A DNA stretch of 39,904 nt, from contig CAYZXL010000042.1 of the NCBI GenBank assembly GCA_964482435.1, positions 1 to 39,904 of the forward strand. The letters run 5' to 3'. Made by a program: the position numbers and the translations under genes. How positions within the stretch are numbered: position 1 is the first letter of the stretch; every line of letters starts with the position of its first letter. The DNA comes from CAYZXL01 sp964482435. GTDB lineage: Bacteria > Auribacterota > JABMQX01. Under the pieces are notes generated by a model that saw only the letters and a list, made by a program, of their open reading frames with translations, had not been told where the DNA came from and made no database searches. Shown in pieces: positions 22,960 to 31,845 of the stretch.

Positions 22960-25137
22960 GTGACCAGTTTTGTCAAATTCTGTGATGCCGCAGTCCTCGT
23001 TCTCATCCTCCTGGTTTTGCTTTTCACCCCGTTTGCCTTCGGCGGAGTCAACCAGACTCAAGCTCTCCTGAGCAAGACTTTCCTTTCCGCGGTCCTCTTC
23101 TACTCGAACTATTTCGCTCGCCTCGGAATCGCTCTCGCGGCAATGTTCTTACTGCTAGGGATGATTTCCGCGAGGGAAATCAAGTTCGCCAAGACCCCCC
23201 TCGACATACCAATCGCATTGTTCGTCGGATACACGTTTCTCTGGTTCATCTTCTCGAAAGCCAAGTACCTCGTCGGAGACGAACTCGCTAACATCGCGGC
23301 TTACGTGGCTCTTTATTATCTCGTCGTCAACAACGTCAGGACGAAGCTTCGGATGAACGTTCTTGCGGGCGTCCTTCTTTTCTCGGGGTTCCTGATTGCC
23401 ACCATCGGTTTAATCCAATCATCCGGCTACCTCCTTCCTTCGTCCGGGATGAAACTTGATTATGCCATCAATCTCCTCCGCCCGAAGCAATACTGGGGGA
23501 GGGTCGGCGGAACGTTCGTCTGCCCGAACCATTTCGCCGGGTACATGGAGATGGTGATTCCTTTCGCGATGGCTTACGTCCTCTTTGCGAACATTCCCCT
23601 CGGAAGGAAAATACTCCTCGGATTCTGCGGACTGGTCATGACTATGGGGCTTCTGCTTTCCATCTCTCGCGGGGGATGGGCGGGATTCGGCGTTTCGGCA
23701 GCCTTTCTCTTCATAACCGCCGCGAAGGAAAAGAAAGTCCAGAGGGCCGCGTGGGCGACGCTTCTGGTCGTAACGCTGATCGGCGTAGCGGTGGTTCTCG
23801 CCAAGTCCGCATCCGTCCAGAAGCGCTTCGTCGAGAGCTTCAGCAAAGAGGACTCCAGCTACCTCAAAAGAGCGCACCTCTGGATTGATACGATGTCTCT
23901 TGTCAGAGACCATCTCCTCATCGGAACGGGACCGGGGACCTTTGACCTGACGTTTCGGGAATATCGCCGCCCGTCTTTTCTTCTTGCCGCCGGATACCCG
24001 CACAACGATTATCTCAACACCCTCTCCGACTACGGAATCGTCGGCTTCGTCATTCTCCTTTTCGGAATAATCGCCTTTGCCAGGAAACTCTGGGCCTCGA
24101 CCGAGAGGGTCAAGAGAAGAATGGACAAGGCACACATCTACGCCGTCATGGCAGCGTTCATCGCGCTATTGGTTCATTCGCTGGTTGATTTCAACATACA
24201 CATTCCCTCCAACGCCATGACCATGGCTGCCATAGTCGGCCTTGGAATGTGCATTCGCCAATATCGCGTCCAGGTCCTTGACGAATGGGTGGCGATGTCC
24301 GGCAAGAAAGCAAAGCTCTTCCCACCGGTCCTCAGGAACGGCTTGATGGTTGTCGTAGTAATCGTCACGGCAGGCGTCCTTTACCTCAATTTCAAAGCCT
24401 ATGCCTCCGCCGTTGTCCTTCATCGGGCCGCCGAAAAGGACCCCTCTCAGGAGTTTCTCGGACAAAAACCCCAGGACAAGGAGTTTGAGGAAGCTGGGCG
24501 CCTCTACCGCAAATCCGCTTCGTTCTTCCCCTCCAACGCGAAAGCGTGGGCGAGCCTCGCCGAGATGTACGTGTGGAGGGCCGACGAGGCTCTGACAAAA
24601 GGTCAGAAGAATAAGTTCTATTTCCTTCTCATCGGCGCTAAAGAAGCCAAAAAGGATTACGAGAAAGCCGCCGAAGCGGTCAAGGAAGCGATTCGCCGGA
24701 ATCACCTCGACCCGCAGCACTATCTCGCTCTCGCAAGAGCCTACGCGGGCATCGCTTATATCAACCGCGAGTACAAGCAGGGTTCGCCGACGCAGTATTC
24801 CCCGGCGCTGGAGAAGTACGAAGCAATGGCCGTCGCGGAGTTTCAAAAGGCACTCCAGATGGACCCGAACAACGCCGTTTATCACGAGCAGCTTGGGTTC
24901 TTTTACTATCGCACCGGACGGTTTGACCAGGCGGAGAAGGAGGTTCAGCAAGCGCTGGAGATAGTCCCCGACAATTCGCTCTACCCGAAGGAAAGGAACC
25001 ACTTGCAGAAGCTCCTCGATGACATCCGCCGCGCTCGCCAGGAAACCGAAAAGCCCACAGCCGCGTTTTCATTTGCGGAAGACGAACAGAAAGGCAGTCA
25101 GGAGAAGCCATGCCGATATACGAGTACGATTGCCTGA
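22960..25137 (+). CDS. O-antigen ligase/polymerase-like (Wzy_C) protein with C-terminal TPRs
   Basis: I chose the GTG at 22960 (725 aa) because GAAGGA lies eight bases upstream; a GTG at 22885 is the upstream alternative. About 10-12 transmembrane helices fill the first 470 residues. The Wzy_C/O-antigen ligase signature is present: a periplasmic loop with GTFVCPNHFAGYMEMVIPFA, then LLIGTGPGTF and YPHNDYLNTLSDYGIVGFV. The C-terminal 220 residues carry TPR-like repeats (KAWASLAEMYVWRADEAL; PNNAVYHEQLGFFYYRTGRF). Such proteins join or polymerise glycan chains at the periplasmic face. It completes the barrel-Wzc-Wza-ligase set. The 3' end overlaps the next gene by 28 bp. Confidence 0.92.
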   Translation: MTSFVKFCDAAVLVLILLVLLFTPFAFGGVNQTQALLSKTFLSAVLFYSNYFARLGIALAAMFLLLGMISAREIKFAKTPLDIPIALFVGYTFLWFIFSKAKYLVGDELANIAAYVALYYLVVNNVRTKLRMNVLAGVLLFSGFLIATIGLIQSSGYLLPSSGMKLDYAINLLRPKQYWGRVGGTFVCPNHFAGYMEMVIPFAMAYVLFANIPLGRKILLGFCGLVMTMGLLLSISRGGWAGFGVSAAFLFITAAKEKKVQRAAWATLLVVTLIGVAVVLAKSASVQKRFVESFSKEDSSYLKRAHLWIDTMSLVRDHLLIGTGPGTFDLTFREYRRPSFLLAAGYPHNDYLNTLSDYGIVGFVILLFGIIAFARKLWASTERVKRRMDKAHIYAVMAAFIALLVHSLVDFNIHIPSNAMTMAAIVGLGMCIRQYRVQVLDEWVAMSGKKAKLFPPVLRNGLMVVVVIVTAGVLYLNFKAYASAVVLHRAAEKDPSQEFLGQKPQDKEFEEAGRLYRKSASFFPSNAKAWASLAEMYVWRADEALTKGQKNKFYFLLIGAKEAKKDYEKAAEAVKEAIRRNHLDPQHYLALARAYAGIAYINREYKQGSPTQYSPALEKYEAMAVAEFQKALQMDPNNAVYHEQLGFFYYRTGRFDQAEKEVQQALEIVPDNSLYPKERNHLQKLLDDIRRARQETEKPTAAFSFAEDEQKGSQEKPCRYTSTIA

Positions 25138-25337
25138 AGTGCGGAAACGTGTTTGACGAACTCGTTAGCAACTCCGACAAGTCCCCTGTTGTTTGTCCGA
25201 GCTGCAAGAGCCGCCGGGTCAAGAGGCGGTTCTCCACGTTCGGATTTCGGTCCAAGGGTGAGTCGGGGGAGGTTCGCTCAAGCTCCAGTGCCTGCTCTGG
25301 GTGCACCGCCACTTCGTGCTCTTCCTGCAAGACATAG
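25110..25337 (+). CDS. FmdB-family zinc ribbon protein
   Basis: The 75-residue protein starts MPIYEYDCLKCGNVFDEL and has a second pair CPSC at about 34-37, giving the CxxC...CxxC zinc ribbon of the FmdB family (putative regulatory proteins of unknown mechanism). The C-terminal half is Ser/Gly-rich and ends with extra cysteines (CSGCTATSCSSCKT), common in this family. The start overlaps the end of the ligase gene by 28 bp with an AGGAG upstream, so translation is probably coupled. Function unknown. Confidence 0.9.
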   Translation: MPIYEYDCLKCGNVFDELVSNSDKSPVVCPSCKSRRVKRRFSTFGFRSKGESGEVRSSSSACSGCTATSCSSCKT

Positions 25338-25405
25338 GGCTTTTCTCTGGGTGTCCGGTTCTGCTGGGGTGACTATGAACCTGACTTCTTCCGGCGGGGG
25401 CAAAT

Positions 25406-25924
25406 ATGACTCCAGACGACGTCAACCAACCTCTCGACATTCTCTGGGCGCCATGGAGGATGAAATACATCTTGGCGAGCAATAAGCCCTCCCGATGCAT
25501 TTTCTGCCTCGATCCTTCTCCGGAATCCGACAGAGAAAACCACGTCCTGTGCAGGTATCGGACGTGTTTCGCCATGCTCAACCGCTTCCCGTACAACAAC
25601 GGGCACATCCTCGTCGCCCCGTACAAGCACGTCGGCGACCTGGATTCCCTTTCGGAGGAGGAACTCCTCGAGTTGATGACCCTCCTGCGGGATTGCAGAA
25701 AGGCGCTGTCCGCCTCCATGTCGCCGGATGGATTCAACGCAGGATTCAATCTCGGCTCGGCGGCGGGGGCTGGAGTGGAGGGGCATATCCATCTGCACGT
25801 AGTCCCCCGATGGCGTGGAGACACGAATTTCATGACGGTCACTGCCGGGACGAAAGTCATCCCCCAGTCCCTCGATGAGGTTTACGACATGCTTCGCCCT
25901 TTCCTTTCCAGTCAGAACCGGTAA
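25406..25924 (+). CDS. HIT-family nucleotide hydrolase/phosphorylase
   Basis: The 172-residue protein has the histidine triad GHIHLHVVPRW (His127, His129, His131), in which the middle His is the nucleophile. Residues 31-34 (CIFC) are the zinc pair of the Ap4A phosphorylase-like HIT branch. The conserved LNRFPYNNGHILVAPYKH block is present at 58-75. Enzymes of this branch act on AMP-containing dinucleotides such as Ap4A. It lies 68 bp after the FmdB gene and 48 bp before the sigma factor gene, all on the plus strand. The substrate cannot be assigned from sequence. Confidence 0.93.
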   Translation: MTPDDVNQPLDILWAPWRMKYILASNKPSRCIFCLDPSPESDRENHVLCRYRTCFAMLNRFPYNNGHILVAPYKHVGDLDSLSEEELLELMTLLRDCRKALSASMSPDGFNAGFNLGSAAGAGVEGHIHLHVVPRWRGDTNFMTVTAGTKVIPQSLDEVYDMLRPFLSSQNR

Positions 25925-25972
25925 ACCTTACAGGCGCGCGAAACGTTTAACCATTAAAAAGGATTGTCAGCC

Positions 25973-26611
25973 ATGCCGGATAGGGCCCGGGAAACCGAGT
26001 TGATCGAAGCCTATCGGGCTGGAGAGACAGACGCCTTCGGTCAACTGGTTGAGCTTTACAGGCAAAGAGCCTATTCGCTCGCCTATCGCTGGCTGGAGAA
26101 CAGGGAAGACGCCCTCGACGTTTGCCAGGAAGCGTTTCTGAGGATGTACCGGGCCCTCGGAAGATGGCGGCCGAAGTCCTCGATTTTCACCTGGCTGTAT
26201 CGGGTGATTGTCAACCTCTCGATTGACGTGAGGAGGAAAAGGGCGAGAGAAAAGGAGGTGCCGCTCGAGGGCGAAGGCGGTGAACTGGGCCAGGGCGTGC
26301 AGATTGCTTCTTCCGAAGTCAGCCCCTGGCACGCCGCCGACCTCAAGCAGCTCGGCCTGAGCATTCGGCAGGCAGCAATGCTTTTGCCGAAGAGGCAGCA
26401 GAAGGCGTTTGTCCTGAGGTTTTACGAGGGGTTAGCGATTCGGGACATCGCCCGGGTGATGAGGTGCTCCGAGGGAGCAACTAAAGCTACTCTGTTTCAT
26501 GCGGTTCGGAGGATGCGAAAAATCCTCGCGCCCCAGTGGCGGAAAAAGGAGCAAGAAGGTTATGAAGTGCAGAGATACAAAAGGAGCCGTCAAATCTCTC
26601 GTCTGCGGTGA
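25973..26611 (+). CDS. ECF-type RNA polymerase sigma factor
   Basis: The ATG at 25973 (212 aa) has AAGGA ten bases upstream; a TTG at 25964 is less likely. Region 2 spans about 15-90 (RENREDALDVCQEAFLRMYRAL-type core seen as WLENREDALDVCQEAFLRMY, then FTWLYRVIVNLSIDVRRKRA). Region 4 spans about 125-185 (KAFVLRFYEGLAIRDIARVM, then CSEGATKATLFHAVRRMRK). It is an extracytoplasmic-function sigma factor that should redirect RNA polymerase under envelope or surface signals. The anti-sigma gene starts 50 bp before its end. Confidence 0.95.
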   Translation: MPDRARETELIEAYRAGETDAFGQLVELYRQRAYSLAYRWLENREDALDVCQEAFLRMYRALGRWRPKSSIFTWLYRVIVNLSIDVRRKRAREKEVPLEGEGGELGQGVQIASSEVSPWHAADLKQLGLSIRQAAMLLPKRQQKAFVLRFYEGLAIRDIARVMRCSEGATKATLFHAVRRMRKILAPQWRKKEQEGYEVQRYKRSRQISRLR

Positions 26612-27155
26612 GAAGGCCGATGTCGAGGCAATCGAGCGCCATTTCTCGGAATGCCGCCGGTGCAGGGAGATATATGAGCCGGTCCTCGCAATCGTCACGT
26701 CGGCAAAAGATATTGACGTGCCCGCGCCGGGCGACGAGGCGTGGAAAGAGCTTTCCGCGAGACTCCGAAGGAGAATAGTCCAGGAGCAGCCGAAACCCAT
26801 CGGACGACTCGGTTCTTTCCTCCTCTGGGTTGGCGAATCGAGCCTCCTCCGTGTCCGGAAATCCCTCGCCTTTTCGGCAGCAACCGTCCTTCTTGCCATA
26901 AGCCTGGTCGCATTTTTCCTGCGGTCTTCGCCCGACTATCCCCGGCCGCAGACCATTGTCGCGAAGCCCCCGATTGAGACGCCCATGCTTGCATCCGACC
27001 TCCCACCGGAACTCGCGGACGTCCTCTCCATCTTCGGTCGCGACGGCTTCGTCTATGGCGTTTTCCTCGGCTACATCCAGCCCGGCGACTTCCTCGCCGG
27101 CCATGAACTGAACCAAGACCGAATCATCGAAGCCCTCGACTACCTGCTCAGTTAA
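26562..27155 (+). CDS. membrane-bound zinc-type anti-sigma factor
   Basis: The ATG at 26562 (197 aa) overlaps the sigma gene by 50 bp and has a GAAGG Shine-Dalgarno. Residues 27-34 (HFSECRRC) form the His-x3-Cys-x2-Cys motif of zinc-binding anti-sigma (ZAS) domains. A transmembrane helix lies at about 100-120 (KSLAFSAATVLLAISLVAFFL) and an extracytoplasmic tail of about 75 residues follows. By the family model the cytosolic domain holds the sigma factor and the outer part senses the signal. The tail has no recognised domain. Confidence 0.9.
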   Translation: MKCRDTKGAVKSLVCGEKADVEAIERHFSECRRCREIYEPVLAIVTSAKDIDVPAPGDEAWKELSARLRRRIVQEQPKPIGRLGSFLLWVGESSLLRVRKSLAFSAATVLLAISLVAFFLRSSPDYPRPQTIVAKPPIETPMLASDLPPELADVLSIFGRDGFVYGVFLGYIQPGDFLAGHELNQDRIIEALDYLLS

Positions 27156-27248
27156 GTTACTTCTTGCCCCAGTCAGTTCCCGGAGCAGCCCGCCGCGTTC
27201 CCATGGTTCCGAGCCAGAACAGCGACGCCGGGCCCTCGAAAGCCACCG

Positions 27249-30200
27249 TCATTGGGCAATCACCCAGTCGTCACAGCTCTTCGAGTTTGGGATCGGGTAG
27301 TGTGGCGCGCACGCCCGAGAAACGGTCAGGACCACAGGAATGACCGATCCAGCGGCAACCGAGATGACCTGAGGCTCGGACTCAAACTGGGCGCGGCATT
27401 CACTGAGATTCTCGTAGAAATCCAGATTCCCCGCGCCCAAAGGCTTAATGTTGAGCACCACGTACGCTCTTGCTTCGTAGGTCCCCGCCCGAACGCACCT
27501 GAGGTCGAATGTGTCATCAACCCGGAACCGGACTTCTCTGTTCCCAGCCATATCCGCCGTCCCCAGTTGCCTCAGGACTATTATCCGATCGGCCGGCCAT
27601 CTGCACCAATCTGCGGCACGGGCAGCATCCCCAGCCAGATAAATGCTTCCCTGCACCCCTCCGTCCCCTTCCGCAACGATGTCCAGACGCAGGTGCTCTC
27701 CTTCCTTCAATTCGATGTCGCGCCCCTCATACCTGGCCCAGCGAGTCCCCCATATTTGTGCCCTGACGTGGTACTGCCCTGGCAGCACATCCTCGAAGAA
27801 GTAATTGCCAGTTCTATCCGTATGCACCCGCGTAACCTGGACGTTTCCTATGAGAGCCACTTCCATGTAATTTCTTGTCCCATTCTCCCCGACAACGCAT
27901 CCCTCCACGCTCCCTGTCCCGCTCCTCATTACGAGTTCTATAGACGTGGGCTCCGTCGGGCCGACAGTAATATCAGCGAGAGCGCTATAGTACCTCCCGT
28001 GGGGGTCTATCACAGTATCGAGGCGTGTCGCTATGATTCGATAATCCGCCTGCTCCATGTCCTCTAAGACGAACCGCCCATCGGCACCGCACTCGACAGT
28101 GCGGAAGACCGGCGCATAGGATTCTCGTCCGTAATCGTGACCGTAAGTGTCATTGAAAATCCAGACCCGGTCAGGCGTTGAGAGGAGTTCTCTCGTCTTC
28201 GCGGCGTCAACTCGAACTCCCCCCAGAGGCTGCCCGCGCTCATCGCGTACAATCCCCTCGATGCGCCGGAGGCTTTTCAGCTCAAACACAACCTCCGTCT
28301 CATGGCCTCCAACGACCTCAGCTTCCGCGAACTTCGCCCCATGCTTCTTGCTTTTCACCGACACGAAGTACTTCCCCGGAGCGACTCTTCCCTCCACGAA
28401 CTCCCCATATTCAGAGGCTACGTCCTTTCGAAAGTGGGGAACACCGGAGTAGTCCCAATTGCGGCTGAACGTCCGCTCCTGGCCCTTGTCAAGTCTCGCT
28501 ACCCCCAAAGGAATCGCATTCCTCCCTTCTGGCAGACCAAGCGGGGAGCACTCGAGCTGGAACTCCTTGACAGGATCCCGCTGCTCGTTCATTACACGCA
28601 CCCGCAGCAACCCCGCCGGCAATTCCTTGACCGTTATGTTTGCGTTCTCCGTCCCCGTCGGGACATCTTCAAGGCAGTCAGCCCAGAGGATTCCATCGGG
28701 CGGCAGATAATCCTCAGAGACCTCCAACCGGAGCCGATATTTCCCCGGCTCCAATCCCGTGAGCATGTAACTCCCATCCTTCTGGATTTCCGCCGAGAAG
28801 CCCTCCGTGCGCTCGCGAATCGGCTGATCTCCCGCCCAAACCTTCCCATGCGGCCATGGATTCCCCTTCTCGTCCGTCACTTTTCCTTTGATAAACCCAT
28901 CTCCTCGAATCAGGACAAAATCAAATCCCCCGACCACTTCGTGCGCTCCAAGCCCCAGGCGCCTCCATTCGTACTTCCAAAACGGGTGGTGAGCTGCAAT
29001 TTCGTAGGTGCCCTCAGGGAGAAAGTTGATTTCGTAACTCCCATCCACCCGTGACGTTACGAGGCCCTCTCCCCATTTCGATTGCAGGAACCTGTTATCG
29101 TTTTTGACCAGAGCTCCCCCTTCGCCCGGGACGGCCCTCACCAGGATGCGTATCCGCCTCACGGGCACTGAATTCTCGTCTGTGACCTTCCCCGAGACCT
29201 TTGACCCTTTCTGGAGGACGATATCCACATTCTCGCGAACCTGTCCGATGCCCAAAGCAGGCACATCCACGATCCCCATCTCATAATTCGGGTGGAAGGC
29301 GACGAGCCGCTCCGGCGGTGCGTTCGCTGGAGGAATCCAGTACTCTCTCCAATCCCTTGTCCCGTCCGGCAGACGTGTCCACTGTTCCTCGACCGGGACG
29401 GCGCTGCCGCCCCGCCTGTCACCGCGACGTTTTGGATTCTCCGGCCAGTCCTCCAGAGAATAGCTCCGGTAGGAATAATCTCTCGATACCATCAAAAGAT
29501 AGTGCCCACCCTCTCGCGTCCTGGTCGGCCCGGCGAAAGCGTTTTCTGTGGACAAGAAGACCTCTGCCCCCACCAGCGGCTCGCCCTCCGCGTTGCAGAC
29601 CGTCCCCATGATGACCGTCTCCGAAAGCAGCTCAATCGGGAATACAAGCTCCTCGGTCTTCTCGCCCGGCACAAGCCGAACATTCGGTTCCTTCGGTTTC
29701 GAGCGTACGTAGTTAAGTTCCGGCCACACCTTTGCCGCCTCGTCCGCCATGACGCTCAAGGTGAACCTTCCCTCTTTGTCCGTCCAGCCTTCCCCCTTGG
29801 AAACGGTGTACAAGTCGCTCTCTTCGGCTTCGCATACCACGTTCACCGCGGCGATCGGCTTGCGATTCTCTTTCCAGACGACGATTCCTCTCACCTGCGG
29901 CGCTTTCTTCAGGACGATCCTATGTGGTTCGCTGAGCGACCCAAAATCAACCTGCTGCCTCGCGGGAAAGAAACCTTCCTTTGTCGCGACCACGAGCCCA
30001 TGCAATCCTCCCGGTTGCTTCTGCGGCAGCTCGGACCTCTTTTTCAGCGTTTGGGCGGCACGCGACAGGACCGCTTTGTCCTCGAAGCAAAACCTCGCGT
30101 TTGCATTAGTCGTTGTGCTTCGGACGAGCACCTTCCGAACCAGGGATGTCGGGCCGTCCCCTTCAAACACGCCTGCCTCAACCGTAACATCCGGAATCCC

Positions 30201-31187
30201 CTGGCCGTCCACGTCAACCACCTGCCCCCACAGCCCCTCCTTTCGCTCGCTTGCTTCTTCCTCGGGCTCCAGTGCGCCTTGTAACTTACCTGGCCCCATC
30301 TGTTTTCTTTGTCGCAACGGCCTCTCACTGCGGCTTCCGTCCCCCTTTTCAAGCTCGGACCGGCCCTGCCCTGTGTTCGCGTTCCTCGTAGCGATATAGC
30401 TGATTGTCCCCGCCAGAAGAATAGCGGCTCCAGCACCTATGACGATCTTAGCCTTCGCGCTCATAATCAATCCCCCTTTCAAAAGCGTTGTTGCCGTCAC
30501 CGCGGCACTGCCCGCGCTTGCCGCTGTCGAGGCAGTTTTGAGAATCGAGGAAACGGATGCGAGGAAGTTCGCGGAGACGGCTTCGGCTGGCGTGGCCTTG
30601 AGTGCGCCTTCAATCGCCGCGACCGGCAGAACCAGGTTCCGAGCCTTGAGGATGGTTCTGAGAGCGCGAAGGCCGCGTCTGACTCGCTTACGAACCGCCT
30701 CCGAAGATACGCCTAAGATTTCCCCCGCTTCCTCATGGGAAAGCCCCTCTAAGTACCGCAATATCAGTGGAATCCGCAGAGAATTCTTCAGCCCCGCCAG
30801 AGCCAGGTCCAATTCCTTTCGCAGCTCCGACCTCATCGCGACGTCACGTGGGCTTTCCGGCCCGGTCGAACTCTCTGCCACTTTCTCCCGCACCTTCCTT
30901 CTTCGCATGGTCTTGAGCATATCCAGAGATAGGTTCAATGTTGTCGCATAAAGCCACGATTGAAGCGACCGCACCTTCGCCAGGTCATCCTTCCGCTCGG
31001 CAAGCCCCACAAAAACCCTCTGAACGATGTCCTCGGCTGCCTGCCTGTCGTACAAAACCCGGAAGGCGACGTTGAACAATCTTGACTTATAGCGCTCCAT
31101 GAGGCGACTGAACACCCTCTCGTCTGCGCTCCGAAGGAATTCGTCGAGAAACTCTCTATCTGTGACCGGCTGACTGGACTGTTCCAT
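27249..31187 (-). CDS. giant membrane-anchored ECF sigma factor fused to carboxypeptidase-regulatory-like repeats
   Basis: I chose the ATG at 31187 (1312 aa); an ATG at 31256 and a GTG at 31271 are in frame upstream. Residues 20-90 are sigma region 2 (LFNVAFRVLYDRQAAEDIVQ) and 120-180 region 4 (LILRYLEGLSHEEAGEILGV, SSEAVRKRVRRGL). An Ala/Ser-rich segment leads to a transmembrane helix at about 247-268 (KIVIGAGAAILLAGTISYIA). Beyond it, residues 320-1270 contain eight or more beta-sandwich repeats of the carboxypeptidase regulatory-like type, each opening with a GxVxDxxGxP pattern (GQVVDVDGQGIP, GTVCNAEGEPL, GKVTDEKGNPW, GIVRDERGQPL). The likely arrangement is a cytosolic sigma factor tethered to a long outside sensor, which would need proteolysis to release it (inference). 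There is no separate anti-sigma gene. Confidence 0.93.
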   Translation of the reverse strand: MEQSSQPVTDREFLDEFLRSADERVFSRLMERYKSRLFNVAFRVLYDRQAAEDIVQRVFVGLAERKDDLAKVRSLQSWLYATTLNLSLDMLKTMRRRKVREKVAESSTGPESPRDVAMRSELRKELDLALAGLKNSLRIPLILRYLEGLSHEEAGEILGVSSEAVRKRVRRGLRALRTILKARNLVLPVAAIEGALKATPAEAVSANFLASVSSILKTASTAASAGSAAVTATTLLKGGLIMSAKAKIVIGAGAAILLAGTISYIATRNANTGQGRSELEKGDGSRSERPLRQRKQMGPGKLQGALEPEEEASERKEGLWGQVVDVDGQGIPDVTVEAGVFEGDGPTSLVRKVLVRSTTTNANARFCFEDKAVLSRAAQTLKKRSELPQKQPGGLHGLVVATKEGFFPARQQVDFGSLSEPHRIVLKKAPQVRGIVVWKENRKPIAAVNVVCEAEESDLYTVSKGEGWTDKEGRFTLSVMADEAAKVWPELNYVRSKPKEPNVRLVPGEKTEELVFPIELLSETVIMGTVCNAEGEPLVGAEVFLSTENAFAGPTRTREGGHYLLMVSRDYSYRSYSLEDWPENPKRRGDRRGGSAVPVEEQWTRLPDGTRDWREYWIPPANAPPERLVAFHPNYEMGIVDVPALGIGQVRENVDIVLQKGSKVSGKVTDENSVPVRRIRILVRAVPGEGGALVKNDNRFLQSKWGEGLVTSRVDGSYEINFLPEGTYEIAAHHPFWKYEWRRLGLGAHEVVGGFDFVLIRGDGFIKGKVTDEKGNPWPHGKVWAGDQPIRERTEGFSAEIQKDGSYMLTGLEPGKYRLRLEVSEDYLPPDGILWADCLEDVPTGTENANITVKELPAGLLRVRVMNEQRDPVKEFQLECSPLGLPEGRNAIPLGVARLDKGQERTFSRNWDYSGVPHFRKDVASEYGEFVEGRVAPGKYFVSVKSKKHGAKFAEAEVVGGHETEVVFELKSLRRIEGIVRDERGQPLGGVRVDAAKTRELLSTPDRVWIFNDTYGHDYGRESYAPVFRTVECGADGRFVLEDMEQADYRIIATRLDTVIDPHGRYYSALADITVGPTEPTSIELVMRSGTGSVEGCVVGENGTRNYMEVALIGNVQVTRVHTDRTGNYFFEDVLPGQYHVRAQIWGTRWARYEGRDIELKEGEHLRLDIVAEGDGGVQGSIYLAGDAARAADWCRWPADRIIVLRQLGTADMAGNREVRFRVDDTFDLRCVRAGTYEARAYVVLNIKPLGAGNLDFYENLSECRAQFESEPQVISVAAGSVIPVVLTVSRACAPHYPIPNSKSCDDWVIAQ

Positions 31188-31377
31188 CCTTACCCCGCGT
31201 CTGTCTCCTATCTTATAAGACGACACAACCGGCGGATTCCGGACAGGTATTTTCATCGCCCATTCTACCACTTTCTCTGGCCGGACGCGCGACTCCCCGC
31301 TTGCGATGACCTCGCTTCGTTCACGGGCGGATTCTCGGGCTTAGTGCTCTGATCCATAAATTCGATGACGTATTTTT

Positions 31378-31425
31378 CTTTGACAGCATGAACAGGATGC
31401 ACGGGATTCTGTGAATCCTGTGTGC
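31378..31425. repeat. ACAGGAT...AATCCTGT palindromic intergenic repeat (second copy)
   Basis: TTTGACAGCATGAACAGGAT faces GATTCTGTGAATCCTGTG around a short GCACGG loop, repeating the design at 4789-4842. It lies upstream of the giant sigma factor gene on no clear strand. Confidence 0.6.
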
Positions 31426-31710
31426 CCCTTTCAGCTTTATGAGTTTTGCTCATGGCGGCGCAATGTCTGGGCGGGGTGACTCCGGAGAGGCGGGGTAGTC
31501 TTCGCGCCTTCCCTTTGAAGTCCCCTGGCCGCGGGCAGGCCGGCCATCCTGTAAGTCATGTCGAAAATATCCTTGCCCTTGGGGAAGTTTCCGATACGTC
31601 GTCGTATTTATGAATTCATGTACTTAGTACATGTTTTCACGAGTACAGTGACGTATGGGTAAGCCGGCAGTCGTTTTCTGACAGTATCAAGCCCGCCTCG
31701 TCGGGGAAAA
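31426..31710. other. intergenic region with one perfect palindrome
   Basis: No ORF is convincing here. At 31617-31633 CATGTAC-TTA-GTACATG is a perfect 7-bp inverted repeat with a three-base centre in AT-richer surroundings, the form of an operator for a dimeric repressor or a small hairpin. Bases 31514-31550 are GC-rich (CCTGGCCGCGGGCAGGCCGG) and can fold weakly. Confidence 0.35.
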
Positions 31711-31768
31711 GGTCTCTCGCAAAGCCGCGAAGACGCTTGGCGTATTAGCGTCCTGGCGAGAAAAGACC
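31711..31768. repeat. CTCGCAAAGCCGC...GCGTCCTGGCGAG repeat (second copy)
   Basis: GGTCTCTCGCAAAGCCGCGA and AGACGCT are mirrored by AGCGTCCTGGCGAGAAAAGACC, giving an interrupted stem of about 20 bp. It is a shorter relative of the element at 386-456 at the other end of the window. Both copies lie beside genes for beta-helix proteins. Confidence 0.6.
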
Positions 31769-31845
31769 GCTAATGCCCTCCAACGATACTTTACCGAACT
31801 TATGAACCAGAGCACTCAGGGATTATTATCTCGTGCTTTTCGGTA

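Noticed and set aside
29292..30284. 330-codon plus-strand ORF antisense to the giant sigma-factor gene
   Set aside because: It is antisense to conserved carboxypeptidase-regulatory-like repeats and has no recognisable domain.
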